From: Mixophyes australis
Lineage: Eukaryota > Chordata > Amphibia > Anura > Limnodynastidae
DNA: 64,000 nt
Reading direction: 5' to 3'
Assembly: GCA_036250195.1 (NCBI GenBank)
Contig: JAVHZZ010000003.1
Coordinates: 89,920,918-89,984,917 of the forward strand
Shown here: positions 34,145 to 43,397 of the stretch, in pieces
Layout: each line of letters opens with the position of its first letter
Numbering within the stretch: position 1 is the stretch's first letter
Position numbers and translations under genes: made by a program
Notes under the pieces: model-generated
Seen by the model: the letters and a program-made list of their open reading frames with translations, nothing else
Databases searched by the model: none
What the model was told of the DNA's origin: nothing

Positions 34145-37138
34145 TTAATCCTCACCCTCATCAGTGTGTACGTCATCATCACAGACTATCAATTCATCGC
34201 CGCTTGAATCCGCCATTAGAGAACAGTCAGTGCTTGGATGTCTTGGATGGTGAAGGCCTTCCTCGTGGAAGATGTAGTTCATTTTTATAAACATCATTTT
34301 CTCCACATTTTTGGGAAGTAACCTTCTACGGCGATCACTGACTAAGTTCCCTGCTGTGCTGAACACTCGTTCAGAGTACACACTGGAGGGTGGGCAGCTT
34401 AGGTATTGCAAAGCAAGTTTGTACATGGGTTTCCAAATGGCCTGCTTTTCTTCCCAGTAAGGAAAGGGACTGTCTGACATTTCCATATCAACTACCTCTT
34501 GAAAGTAATCCTCCACCATCCTTTGCATGTTTATACTCATATTGGATGGAGTTATGGGCAAAGTGACACATTTTTTTGAAAAATCCTTCAAACCAGCCCA
34601 GATGTTAAATTGTTCTGGTCTGCCCCCTGTGTCTTCCCTGCTTCTTTTTTGGAAATTTAATTTTTTACGAGCAACAGCTTGAGAAAGTGAAGGAGGACAC
34701 GTCGTCAAGCCGAGGCCCAGTTCAGTGGCCAACTTGCTGAGCAATAGCTCCTTGCAAAAGTTCACATCTCGCTCATTTACAAGTAAAGACTCAATGTAGG
34801 TTTTAAACCTTGGATCAAGCACAGTGGCCAAAACGTACTGATCCGAGTTCAAGATCTTAATAACTCGAGGATCATTGTGAAGCGAATTAAGTACTTGATC
34901 GACAAGGCCAACATACTTTGCTGAATTGCTTGCTTTCAGCTCCTCCTTCATTTTCTCAAGCTGCTTTTCCAATAGTCTAATTAAAGGAATGACTTGGCTC
35001 AAACTAGCAGAGTCTGCACTGACCTCACATGTCACAACTTCAAATGGTTTCAGCACCTTGCACAGCACTGAAAGGATTCCCCACTGTGCAAGAGTGAAAT
35101 ACATCCCCCCTCCTTTCCCAATGTCATGACTTGTGCAATATGCTTGGATGGCTTTGCGCTGTTCCTCCATCCTCTGAAGCATGTACAGGGTGGAATTCCA
35201 CCGAGTTACCACCTCTTGCTTAAGTTGGTGGCAGGGCAAGTTAAACTGCTCTTGGAGCTGCTGTAATCTCCTACATGCTGTGGCTGAATGCCTGAAATGG
35301 CCTGAAATTTTACGGGCCACCGAAAGCATCTCCTGCACCTCACGGTTATTTCGTAGGAAGCTCTGCACCACCAAGTTGATGGTGTGAGCAAAACAGGGAA
35401 TATGTTGGAAATCACCCAGCTGTAATGCTCGCACTATATTGTTGGCGTTATCTGAAATGACATACCCTGGGGAGAGTCCGAGTGGTATAAGCCATGCATC
35501 AATCACATCTCTCAGTTTGCGTAACAAATTGTCAGCCGTATGCCTGTTAGTGAAGCCGGTGATACAAAGAGTGGCCTGCCTGTGACAAATGTTACGTAGT
35601 GGTGTACATGCTGCTGCTGTTCCTGCTGGTGAAGGTGAATGACCAACCCAGTGGGCTGTCACAGTCATATAGTCTTTGGTTTGGCCACTTCCACTTGTCC
35701 ACATATCTGTGGTTAAGTGAACAGTGGGCAGAATGGCATTTTTCAGCGCAATCTCTACATTTTTACACACTTTTTGGTATAGTTGTGGAATAGCTTTACG
35801 GGAGAAATGGTGTCGCGATGGAATTCTGTAACGCGGACACAAAACCTCAATTAACTGTGAAAAACCAGCTGCGTTTATTGTGGAGATTGGACGCAGATCT
35901 AACACTAACATTGCAGCCATGGCGTCTGTGATTCGCTTGGCGACTGGGTGACTGCTGTCATATTTGCTTCCCCTCGCAAATGATTGTTTCACAGTTAATT
36001 GCTGAAATGTAGGACTGCTCATTTTATTCACCTGCCTCTGGGATGACGATTCACCCCCAGCAGCAGCAACAGCAGCAGCAGGACTAACGCTTTCTTCAGA
36101 GGAATCAATAATAGTGCCGGAGTCATCCAGCCTTAAGTGGGATGCCGGGCTAACTCCGAGCGCTACTGAGGATATTGATGAGGATGGTGTGGTGGGTGTA
36201 TTTTGTAGCCGTCGGTATGTCGGTGAGCGGAGGGTCTTAGCTGATGAGGGAGTGCTTGTATTCTTTTGGGAAGAACTTTCAGCTTTTCCCAACACTTTGC
36301 CATGAACTCTCATTAAATGGCGTAACATAGACGAGGTTCCAAGATGGTTAAGGTCCCTCCCTCGACTGACTGTGGCTTCACATACACTACAAATGGCTAT
36401 ACAATTGTTGTCTGGATTTGGGTAGAAATAATTCCACACATAAGAAGTGGATTTTTTTGTTTTATGCCCAGGCATGACAATGGCCTTTTTCTTGTCACGT
36501 GCCAGAACTGCTGCCACTGGTGCAGGACTTACACAAACAACCTCATCCTCATCAACATCCTCATTAGCGCCCTCGTCGCCTACACAAATCTCCCCCTCAT
36601 CCTCTTCTAATTCCAAAGTGGCATCCTCAATTTGGGTATCACCGGCTACACTCGGGCTATTAAGGCACACATCAGCAGAATGCTCACGATTAGACATCCC
36701 ACTGTTGGATGGACTCTCCACAGGGATTGTTGTCATTTGTGAATCAGAGCAAATATTCTCCTGTAATGCCTCACTGTTATCTTGCAGCTCAGCTTTGACG
36801 CGTAACAGTAGTTGTGCACCAATTGTAGGCTGGGTAACTTTTTGGGATCTGCCACTAATAGCCAAAGGTGAAGGCCTCATTCTCTCTTTGCCACTGCGTG
36901 TGTAGAATGGCATGCTTGCAATTTTTTTTTTATCGTCACTTAACTTTTGCTCAGTTACACTTCTTTTTCGCTTCAATACAGTAAATTTTTTTTTGGTTTT
37001 TGTTTTTTGCACTAATTTGAAAACACTCTGTTGTTTGACATCGCCTTGGCCAGATGACGTACTGGGAACACTAACATCAGGACTGGTGACAGAACCTGGT
37101 TGCTCATTTAGATCATATGTGGACTGCTTTGAATCCAT
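34145..37138 (-). CDS. BED-finger hAT transposase, 997 aa (element A)
   Basis: An uninterrupted single-frame transposase that cuts and pastes hAT ends in the nucleus. Domains: a Lys/Arg-rich likely nuclear signal (about 45-60), an acidic region (about 175-200), a BED zinc finger with C250-X2-C253 and H274-X4-H279, and an RNase H-like catalytic core with DMWTS (D478) and ISDNANN (D563). Further on are CFAHTINLVV, the RWNST motif, and a C-terminal hAT dimerisation domain (about 894-957) with PPSSVYSERVFSTAGNL, whose Glu923 is the likely third acidic residue. Length is near the upper range of ZBED-like hAT proteins. The start lies 13 bases after the satellite edge (GCTCAGAATGG). It differs from the element B protein at three positions only (Asp/Asn near 22, Met/Thr 276, Thr/Ala near 800). 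No stop or frameshift. Confidence 0.96.
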   Translation of the reverse strand: MDSKQSTYDLNEQPGSVTSPDVSVPSTSSGQGDVKQQSVFKLVQKTKTKKKFTVLKRKRSVTEQKLSDDKKKIASMPFYTRSGKERMRPSPLAISGRSQKVTQPTIGAQLLLRVKAELQDNSEALQENICSDSQMTTIPVESPSNSGMSNREHSADVCLNSPSVAGDTQIEDATLELEEDEGEICVGDEGANEDVDEDEVVCVSPAPVAAVLARDKKKAIVMPGHKTKKSTSYVWNYFYPNPDNNCIAICSVCEATVSRGRDLNHLGTSSMLRHLMRVHGKVLGKAESSSQKNTSTPSSAKTLRSPTYRRLQNTPTTPSSSISSVALGVSPASHLRLDDSGTIIDSSEESVSPAAAVAAAGGESSSQRQVNKMSSPTFQQLTVKQSFARGSKYDSSHPVAKRITDAMAAMLVLDLRPISTINAAGFSQLIEVLCPRYRIPSRHHFSRKAIPQLYQKVCKNVEIALKNAILPTVHLTTDMWTSGSGQTKDYMTVTAHWVGHSPSPAGTAAACTPLRNICHRQATLCITGFTNRHTADNLLRKLRDVIDAWLIPLGLSPGYVISDNANNIVRALQLGDFQHIPCFAHTINLVVQSFLRNNREVQEMLSVARKISGHFRHSATACRRLQQLQEQFNLPCHQLKQEVVTRWNSTLYMLQRMEEQRKAIQAYCTSHDIGKGGGMYFTLAQWGILSVLCKVLKPFEVVTCEVSADSASLSQVIPLIRLLEKQLEKMKEELKASNSAKYVGLVDQVLNSLHNDPRVIKILNSDQYVLATVLDPRFKTYIESLLVNERDVNFCKELLLSKLATELGLGLTTCPPSLSQAVARKKLNFQKRSREDTGGRPEQFNIWAGLKDFSKKCVTLPITPSNMSINMQRMVEDYFQEVVDMEMSDSPFPYWEEKQAIWKPMYKLALQYLSCPPSSVYSERVFSTAGNLVSDRRRRLLPKNVEKMMFIKMNYIFHEEGLHHPRHPSTDCSLMADSSGDELIVCDDDVHTDEGED

Positions 37139-37150
37139 TCTGAGCGCAAA

Positions 37151-39067
37151 CCACTGGGGAGTGCTAAAAATTATTTAGTAGATTCTGCTGACAGTTATGA
37201 CTTTTGACAGCCAGAAATATTAATGCACAATTAGGGAGGACACCCCAAAAACACTGAGGAGTGCTAAAAATTATTGAGTAGATACTGCTGACAGATATGA
37301 CTTTTGACAGCCAGAAATATTAATGCACAATTAGGGAGGACACCCCAAAAACACTGAGGAGTGCTAAAAATTATTGAGTAGATACTGCTGACAGATATGA
37401 CTTTTGACAGCCAGAAATATTAATGCACAATTAGGGAGGACACCCCAAAAACACTGAGGAGTGCTAAAAATTATTGAGTAGATACTGCTGACAGATATGA
37501 CTTTTGACAGCCAGAAATATTAATGCACAATTAGGGAGGACACCCCAAAAACACTGAGGAGTGCTAAAAATTATTGAGTAGATACTGCTGACAGATATGA
37601 CTTTTGACAGCCAGAAATATTAATGCACAATTAGGGAGGACACCCCAAAAACACTGAGGAGTGCTAAAAATTATTGAGTAGATACTGCTGACAGATATGA
37701 CTTTTGACAGCCAGAAATATTAATGCACAATTAGGGAGGACACCCCAAAAACACTGAGGAGTGCTAAAAATTATTGAGTAGATACTGCTGACAGATATGA
37801 CTTTTGACAGCCAGAAATATTAATGCACAATTAGGGAGGACACCCCAAAAACACTGAGGAGTGCTAAAAATTATTGAGTAGATACTGCTGACAGATATGA
37901 CTTTTGACAGCCAGAAATATTAATGCACAATTAGGGAGGACACCCCAAAAACACTGAGGAGTGCTAAAAATTATTGAGTAGATACTGCTGACAGATATGA
38001 CTTTTGACAGCCAGAAATATTAATGCACAATTAGGGAGGACACCCCAAAAACACTGAGGAGTGCTAAAAATTATTGAGTAGATACTGCTGACAGATATGA
38101 CTTTTGACAGCCAGAAATATTAATGCACAATTAGGGAGGACACCCCAAAAACACTGAGGAGTGCTAAAAATTATTGAGTAGATACTGCTGACAGATATGA
38201 CTTTTGACAGCCAGAAATATTAATGCACAATTAGGGAGGACACCCCAAAAACACTGAGGAGTGCTAAAAATTATTGAGTAGATACTGCTGACAGATATGA
38301 CTTTTGACAGCCAGAAATATTAATGCACAATTAGGGAGGACACCCCAAAAACACTGAGGAGTGCTAAAAATTATTGAGTAGATACTGCTGACAGATATGA
38401 CTTTTGACAGCCAGAAATATTAATGCACAATTAGGGAGGACACCCCAAAAACACTGAGGAGTGCTAAAAATTATTGAGTAGATACTGCTGACAGATATGA
38501 CTTTTGACAGCCAGAAATATTAATGCACAATTAGGGAGGACACCCCAAAAACACTGAGGAGTGCTAAAAATTATTGAGTAGATACTGCTGACAGATATGA
38601 CTTTTGACAGCCAGAAATATTAATGCACAATTAGGGAGGACACCCCAAAAACACTGAGGAGTGCTAAAAATTATTGAGTAGATACTGCTGACAGATATGA
38701 CTTTTGACAGCCAGAAATATTAATGCACAATTAGGGAGGACACCCCAAAAACACTGAGGAGTGCTAAAAATTATTGAGTAGATACTGCTGACAGATATGA
38801 CTTTTGACAGCCAGAAATATTAATGCACAATTAGGGAGGACACCCCAAAAACACTGAGGAGTGCTAAAAATTATTGAGTAGATATTGCTGACAGATATGA
38901 CTTTTGACAGCCAGAAATATTAATGCACAATTAGGGAGGACACCCCAAAAACACTGAGGTGTGCTACAAATTATTTAGTAGATACTGCTGACAGATATGA
39001 CTTTTGACAGCCAGAAATATTAATGCACAATTATGGGGGACACCCCAAAAGCGCTGGGGAGTGCCAA
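37151..39067. repeat. 100-bp satellite of element A, about 19 units
   Basis: Head-to-tail units of exactly 100 bp (for example CACTGAGGAGTGCTAAAAAT, then TATTGAGTAGATACTGCTGA). Central units are virtually identical. The two edge units differ (TTCTGCTGACAGTTATGAC near the gene, GCGCTGGGGAGTGCC near the terminus), and the same edge variants appear in B and C. A-specific marks are ATTGAGTAG and ACCCCAAAAACACTG. It sits between the TATA-like site and the transposase start. Confidence 0.97.
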
Positions 39068-39232
39068 ATTTGAAGAAAAAATAATAAACCTCTATCCTCC
39101 TCTCTGCACTAGCGATTTTGGTTAGAGCAATTGCAAGAACAATATTGTATTCTCTGTCCCTGCTCTAATTAGCCTATGACTACACCCTGCTCTCTCCCTC
39201 TGTCAAATGGCGATGGATTGCTGTGGAGGCGT

Positions 39233-39245
39233 GTATTTATAAAGT
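39233..39245 (-). promoter_or_regulatory. TATA-like promoter element of hAT element A
   Basis: On the minus strand the sequence reads ACTTTATAAATAC, at about 175 bp inside the terminus. It is conserved in B (40892-40904) and C (47958-47970). It is the only obvious core-promoter-like site upstream of the transposase gene, so a transcript would have to cross, or splice out, the satellite. Inference from position and conservation. Confidence 0.45.
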
Positions 39246-39413
39246 TGAAGTATCGCGAGAACCGAGTCCCGAGATCCGACAACGTCACAATGACGTTCGG
39301 CCTCGATTTGGATTCGGAATGGGCGGGAGAGTACCGAGCTGCTCAGCTCGGTACTCGGATACCCAAAGTTCGGGTGGGTTCGGTTCTCGGAGAACCGGAC
39401 CCGCCCATCTCTA

Positions 39414-39758
39414 ATTTATATACTGCACTCGTTCTTACACTCATACATAAATACAAACACACACACAAGCCAGATCTTACCTTATGCCGGACAGGCAGGG
39501 CAGCTCTTCTCTGCTCCTCCTACACAGTTATCTACACGAAAGCTACAGAAGGCAGAAAACTCAAAACAAAGAAAAGCAAAAGCATATCTGTGCTTATAGT
39601 GCAGACAGAGCATTTAAACACAGAATCCTGTGCTGCCCCCTGTATACCAATAATTGGGGCAGCAAAAAGAGCCACACCTGGTCCGGGGGGCCCCTTGAGA
39701 GAGGGGGACCCGGGGCACATGCCCCCTGTGCCCCCCTTAATCCGGCCCTGCCCACAGC
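39414..39758. other. Right part of element D and its target-site duplication
   Basis: Begins with the right ATTTATAT of element A, continues as non-coding D sequence with CCGGGGGGCCCC and GACCCGGGGCAC subterminal motifs, and ends TTAATCCGGCCCTG followed by CCCACAGC. Confidence 0.8.
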
Positions 39759-40345
39759 AGGCATCGAGAAGTGGGTGTGTATAGATTATCTGCAGCTTCT
39801 CTCCACTACATGTCACTTGTAAAGAGGGACATGTCAGATGCTAATGTCCAGATACCTCACATTTACTCCCTGCTGTGATTACCACGGAGTGTGATCAGTA
39901 CAAGTACCACAAAGCACTTTTGAATAAATTAACTGATGTCACTGAGGGGCGGGAGGTTTACAATGGATTCACTAACAGCTGTCACAGGGAGAGATTAAAC
40001 TCTCAATTGAGAGCAGTGCCTGGGCTAATAGTACTACAGGGTGCCCCTCCCATATCCCCAAAACACTAACTAGCCCCCCTGTGGCTAGAAAATTGGGGTA
40101 ATTTCTTCAGCTCAGAGATGAAAATCCCTTAGCCAGAGACTCAGCCATGTTTGTGCTCTCAAGTGAAGCCAGTCTGAGCACACCCAGCACAAACCTCTAA
40201 CTGACATGTGCAATGTTATGAAATTTCCTATCTTTAAAATAGGGCATATTTTACTAAATTGTAAAAAAAATATAACTTTCTCAAAATTTTTAACCGTCAA
40301 AGGCACTCCTTAGTGCTTATAGCTTACTTATAAATCAAACCCCAA
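39759..40345. other. Spacer between element D and Harbinger copy 2
   Basis: About 590 bp without recognised repeats or genes. Continuous with the sequence left of 29996 once D is removed. Confidence 0.5.
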
Positions 40346-40737
40346 GGGCTAGATTTACTATCAGGCGTGTTTGTAAACCCGCCAAATATCGGCGGGTTTG
40401 GCGGCGGTTTAGCCATCGCCGTATTTACTAAGGCTAAACACGCCGTCCAAACGGCCAAAAATGATGTTTCCAAACCCGCCTCTGTATAAATCGCCATGAC
40501 GGTTTCAACAATGTTCAACATACAAACAGCCGGATTTACTATTAGGGGGTTTATAAAGCCGCCGGAAAACCACCATTCAATAGACCAAAATGAAAGCGCT
40601 GCTTGTGAGCGGCGAGATTGCTCAAACAGTGTGCTGTTTCTGATATTTGGGCAATCAGAACAGAAGGAAAAGGGCCATTTCATGTACAAAGTTTTTTACT
40701 TTGGGATTGTATATGTTAAAAGTAGAGATGGGCGGGT

Positions 40738-40810
40738 CCGGTTCTCCGAGAACCGAACCCACCCGAACTTTGGGTATCCGAGTACCGAGCTGAGCAGCTC
40801 GGTACTCTCC
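40738..40810. repeat. Subterminal palindromes of the hAT family (element B)
   Basis: GGTTCTCCGAGAACC at 40740-40754 and a 28-bp dyad with 12-bp arms (GAGTACCGAGCT / AGCTCGGTACTC) at 40780-40807. The same dyads occur in A (near 39329-39356 and 39382-39396) and C (near 47848-47875 and 47808-47822). They are likely transposase- or host-factor-binding sites. Confidence 0.8.
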
Positions 40811-40891
40811 CGCCCATTCCGAATCCAAATCGAGGCCGAACGTCATTGTGACGTTGTCGGATCTCGGGACTCGGTTCTCGCGATACTTCAA

Positions 40892-40904
40892 CTTTATAAA
40901 TACA
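40892..40904 (+). promoter_or_regulatory. TATA-like promoter element of hAT element B
   Basis: ACTTTATAAATAC upstream of the satellite, 2.5 kb before the transposase start. A possible splice acceptor (GCGCTCAG) lies just before the ATG at 43398, which would allow the array to be removed as an intron. No convincing donor was identified. Confidence 0.45.
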
Positions 40905-41071
40905 CGCCTCCACAGCAATCCATCGCCATTTGACAGAGGGAGAGAGCAGGGTGTAGTCATAGGCTAATTAGAGCAGGGACAGAGAATACAATATTGTTCT
41001 TGCAATTGCTCTAACCAAAATCGCTAGTGCAGAGAGGAGGATAGAGGTTTATTATTTTTTCTTCATATTTG

Positions 41072-43384
41072 GCACTCCCCAGCGCTTTTGGGGTGTCCCC
41101 CATAATTGTGCATTAATATTTCTGGCTGTCAAAAGTCATATCTGTCAGCAGTATCTACTAAATAATTTGTAGCACACCTCAGTGCTTTTGGGGTGTCCTC
41201 CCTAATTGTGCATTAATATTTCTGGCTGTCAAAAGTCATATCTGTCAGCAGTATCTACTAAATAATTTTTAGCACTCCTCAGTGTTTTTGGGGTGTCCTC
41301 CCTAATTGTGCATTAATATTTCTGGCTGTCAAAAGTCATATCTGTCAGCAGTATCTACTAAATAATTTTTAGCACTCCTCAGTGTTTTTGGGGTGTCCTC
41401 CCTAATTGTGCATTAATATTTCTGGCTGTCAAAAGTCATATCTGTCAGCAGTATCTACTAAATAATTTTTAGCACTCCTCAGTGTTTTCGGGGTGTCCTC
41501 CCTAATTGTGCATTAATATTTCTGGCTGTCAAAAGTCATATCTGTCAGCAGTATCTACTAAATAATTTTTAGCACTCCTCAGTGTTTTCGGGGTGTCCTC
41601 CCTAATTGTGCATTAATATTTCTGGCTGTCAAAAGTCATATCTGTCAGCAGTATCTACTAAATAATTTTTAGCACTCCTCAGTGTTTTTGGGGTGTCCTC
41701 CCTAATTGTGCATTAATATTTCTGGCTGTCAAAAGTCATATCTGTCAGCAGTATCTACTAAATAATTTTTAGCACTCCTCAGTGTTTTTGGGGTGTCCTC
41801 CCTAATTGTGCATTAATATTTCTGGCTGTCAAAAGTCATATCTGTCAGCAGTATCTACTAAATAATTTTTAGCACTCCTCAGTGTTTTTGGGGTGTCCTC
41901 CCTAATTGTGCATTAATATTTCTGGCTGTCAAAAGTCATATCTGTCAGCAGTATCTACTAAATAATTTTTAGCACTCCTCAGTGTTTTTGGGGTGTCCTC
42001 CCTAATTGTGCATTAATATTTCTGGCTGTCAAAAGTCATATCTGTCAGCAGTATCTACTAAATAATTTTTAGCACTCCTCAGTGTTTTTGGGGTGTCCTC
42101 CCTAATTGTGCATTAATATTTCTGGCTGTCAAAAGTCATATCTGTCAGCAGTATCTACTAAATAATTTTTAGCACTCCTCAGTGTTTTTGGGGTGTCCTC
42201 CCTAATTGTGCATTAATATTTCTGGCTGTCAAAAGTCATATCTGTCAGCAGTATCTACTAAATAATTTTTAGCACTCCTCAGTGTTTTCGGGGTGTCCTC
42301 CCTAATTGTGCATTAATATTTCTGGCTGTCAAAAGTCATATCTGTCAGCAGTATCTACTAAATAATTTTTAGCACTCCTCAGTGTTTTTGGGGTGTCCTC
42401 CCTAATTGTGCATTAATATTTCTGGCTGTCAAAAGTCATATCTGTCAGCAGTATCTACTAAATAATTTTTAGCACTCCTCAGTGTTTTTGGGGTGTCCTC
42501 CCTAATTGTGCATTAATATTTCTGGCTGTCAAAAGTCATATCTGTCAGCAGTATCTACTAAATAATTTTTAGCACTCCTCAGTGTTTTTGGGGTGTCCTC
42601 CCTAATTGTGCATTAATATTTCTGGCTGTCAAAAGTCATATCTGTCAGCAGTATCTACTAAATAATTTTTAGCACTCCTCAGTGTTTTTGGGGTGTCCTC
42701 CCTAATTGTGCATTAATATTTCTGGATGTCAAAAGTCATATCTGTCAGCAGTATCTACTAAATAATTTTTAGCACTCCTCAGTGTTTTTGGGGTGTCCTC
42801 CCTAATTGTGCATTAATATTTCTGGCTGTCAAAAGTCATATCTGTCAGCAGTATCTACTAAATAATTTTTAGCATTCCTCAGTGTTTTTGGGGTGTCCTC
42901 CCTAATTGTGCATTAATATTTCTGGCTGTCAAAAGTCATATCTGTCAGCAGTATCTACTAAATAATTTTTAGCACTCCTCAGTGTTTTTGGGGTGTCCTC
43001 CCTAATTGTGCATTAATATTTCTGGCTGTCAAAAGTCATATCTGTCAGCAGTATCTACTAAATAATTTTTAGCACTCCTCAGTGTTTTTGGGGTGTCCTC
43101 CCTAATTGTGCATTAATATTTCTGGCTGTCAAAAGTCATATCTGTCAGCAGTATCTACTAAATAATTTTTAGCACTCCTCAGTGTTTTTGGGGTGTCCTC
43201 CCTAATTGTGCATTAATATTTCTGGCTGTCAAAAGTCATATCTGTCAGCAGTATCTACTAAATAATTTTTAGCACTCCTCAGTGTTTTTGGGGTGTCCTC
43301 CCTAATTGTGCATTAATATTTCTGGCTGTCAAAAGTCATAACTGTCAGCAGAATCTACTAAATAATTTTTAGCACTCCCCAGTG
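41072..43384. repeat. 100-bp satellite of element B, about 23 units
   Basis: Exact 100-bp period. B-specific central units read CTACTAAATAATTTTTAGCA and AGTGTTTTTGGGGTGTCC; a sub-variant TTTTCGGGG occurs in at least three units (near 41487, 41587 and 42287). Edge units match those of A and C. It ends 13 bp before the transposase start. Confidence 0.97.
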
Positions 43385-43397
43385 GTTTGCGCTCAGA

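Larger units (their letters stand above)
32952..39413 (-). mobile_element. hAT element A, intact (TSD ATTTATAT)
   Basis: 6462 bp, starting TAGAGATGGTCACTGACC and ending CGGACCCGCCCATCTCTA; the outer inverted repeat is TAGAGATGG. A perfect 8-bp duplication ATTTATAT lies at 32944-32951 and 39414-39421. Reading the minus strand, the order is: promoter-side terminus with palindromes and a TATA box, 100-bp satellite (39067 to 37151), 997-codon transposase (37138-34145), 3' region with a second ~100-bp array, then a GGTTTT-rich terminus. It is inserted within element D. Confidence 0.95.
30004..39750. mobile_element. Non-autonomous hAT-like element D (TSD CCCACAGC), hosting nested insertions
   Basis: The left end CAGAGCTGGATTAAGG and right end CCTTAATCCGGCCCTG are inverted repeats (14 of 16). 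They are flanked by a perfect 8-bp duplication CCCACAGC (29996-30003 and 39751-39758), the hAT hallmark. Subterminal sequence on both sides is rich in GGGGGGCCC. Its own sequence is about 30004-30154, 31958-32951 and 39422-39750 (roughly 1.5 kb) and has no transposase. An L2 LINE (30155-31957) and hAT element A (32952-39413) are inserted in it, which explains the 9.7-kb span. Confidence 0.88.

Noticed and set aside
34926..37178. Reverse-strand frames inside the hAT transposase genes (also 43358-45610)
   Set aside because: Antisense shadows of the 997-codon gene; they are mirrored exactly in both copies and have no family signature.
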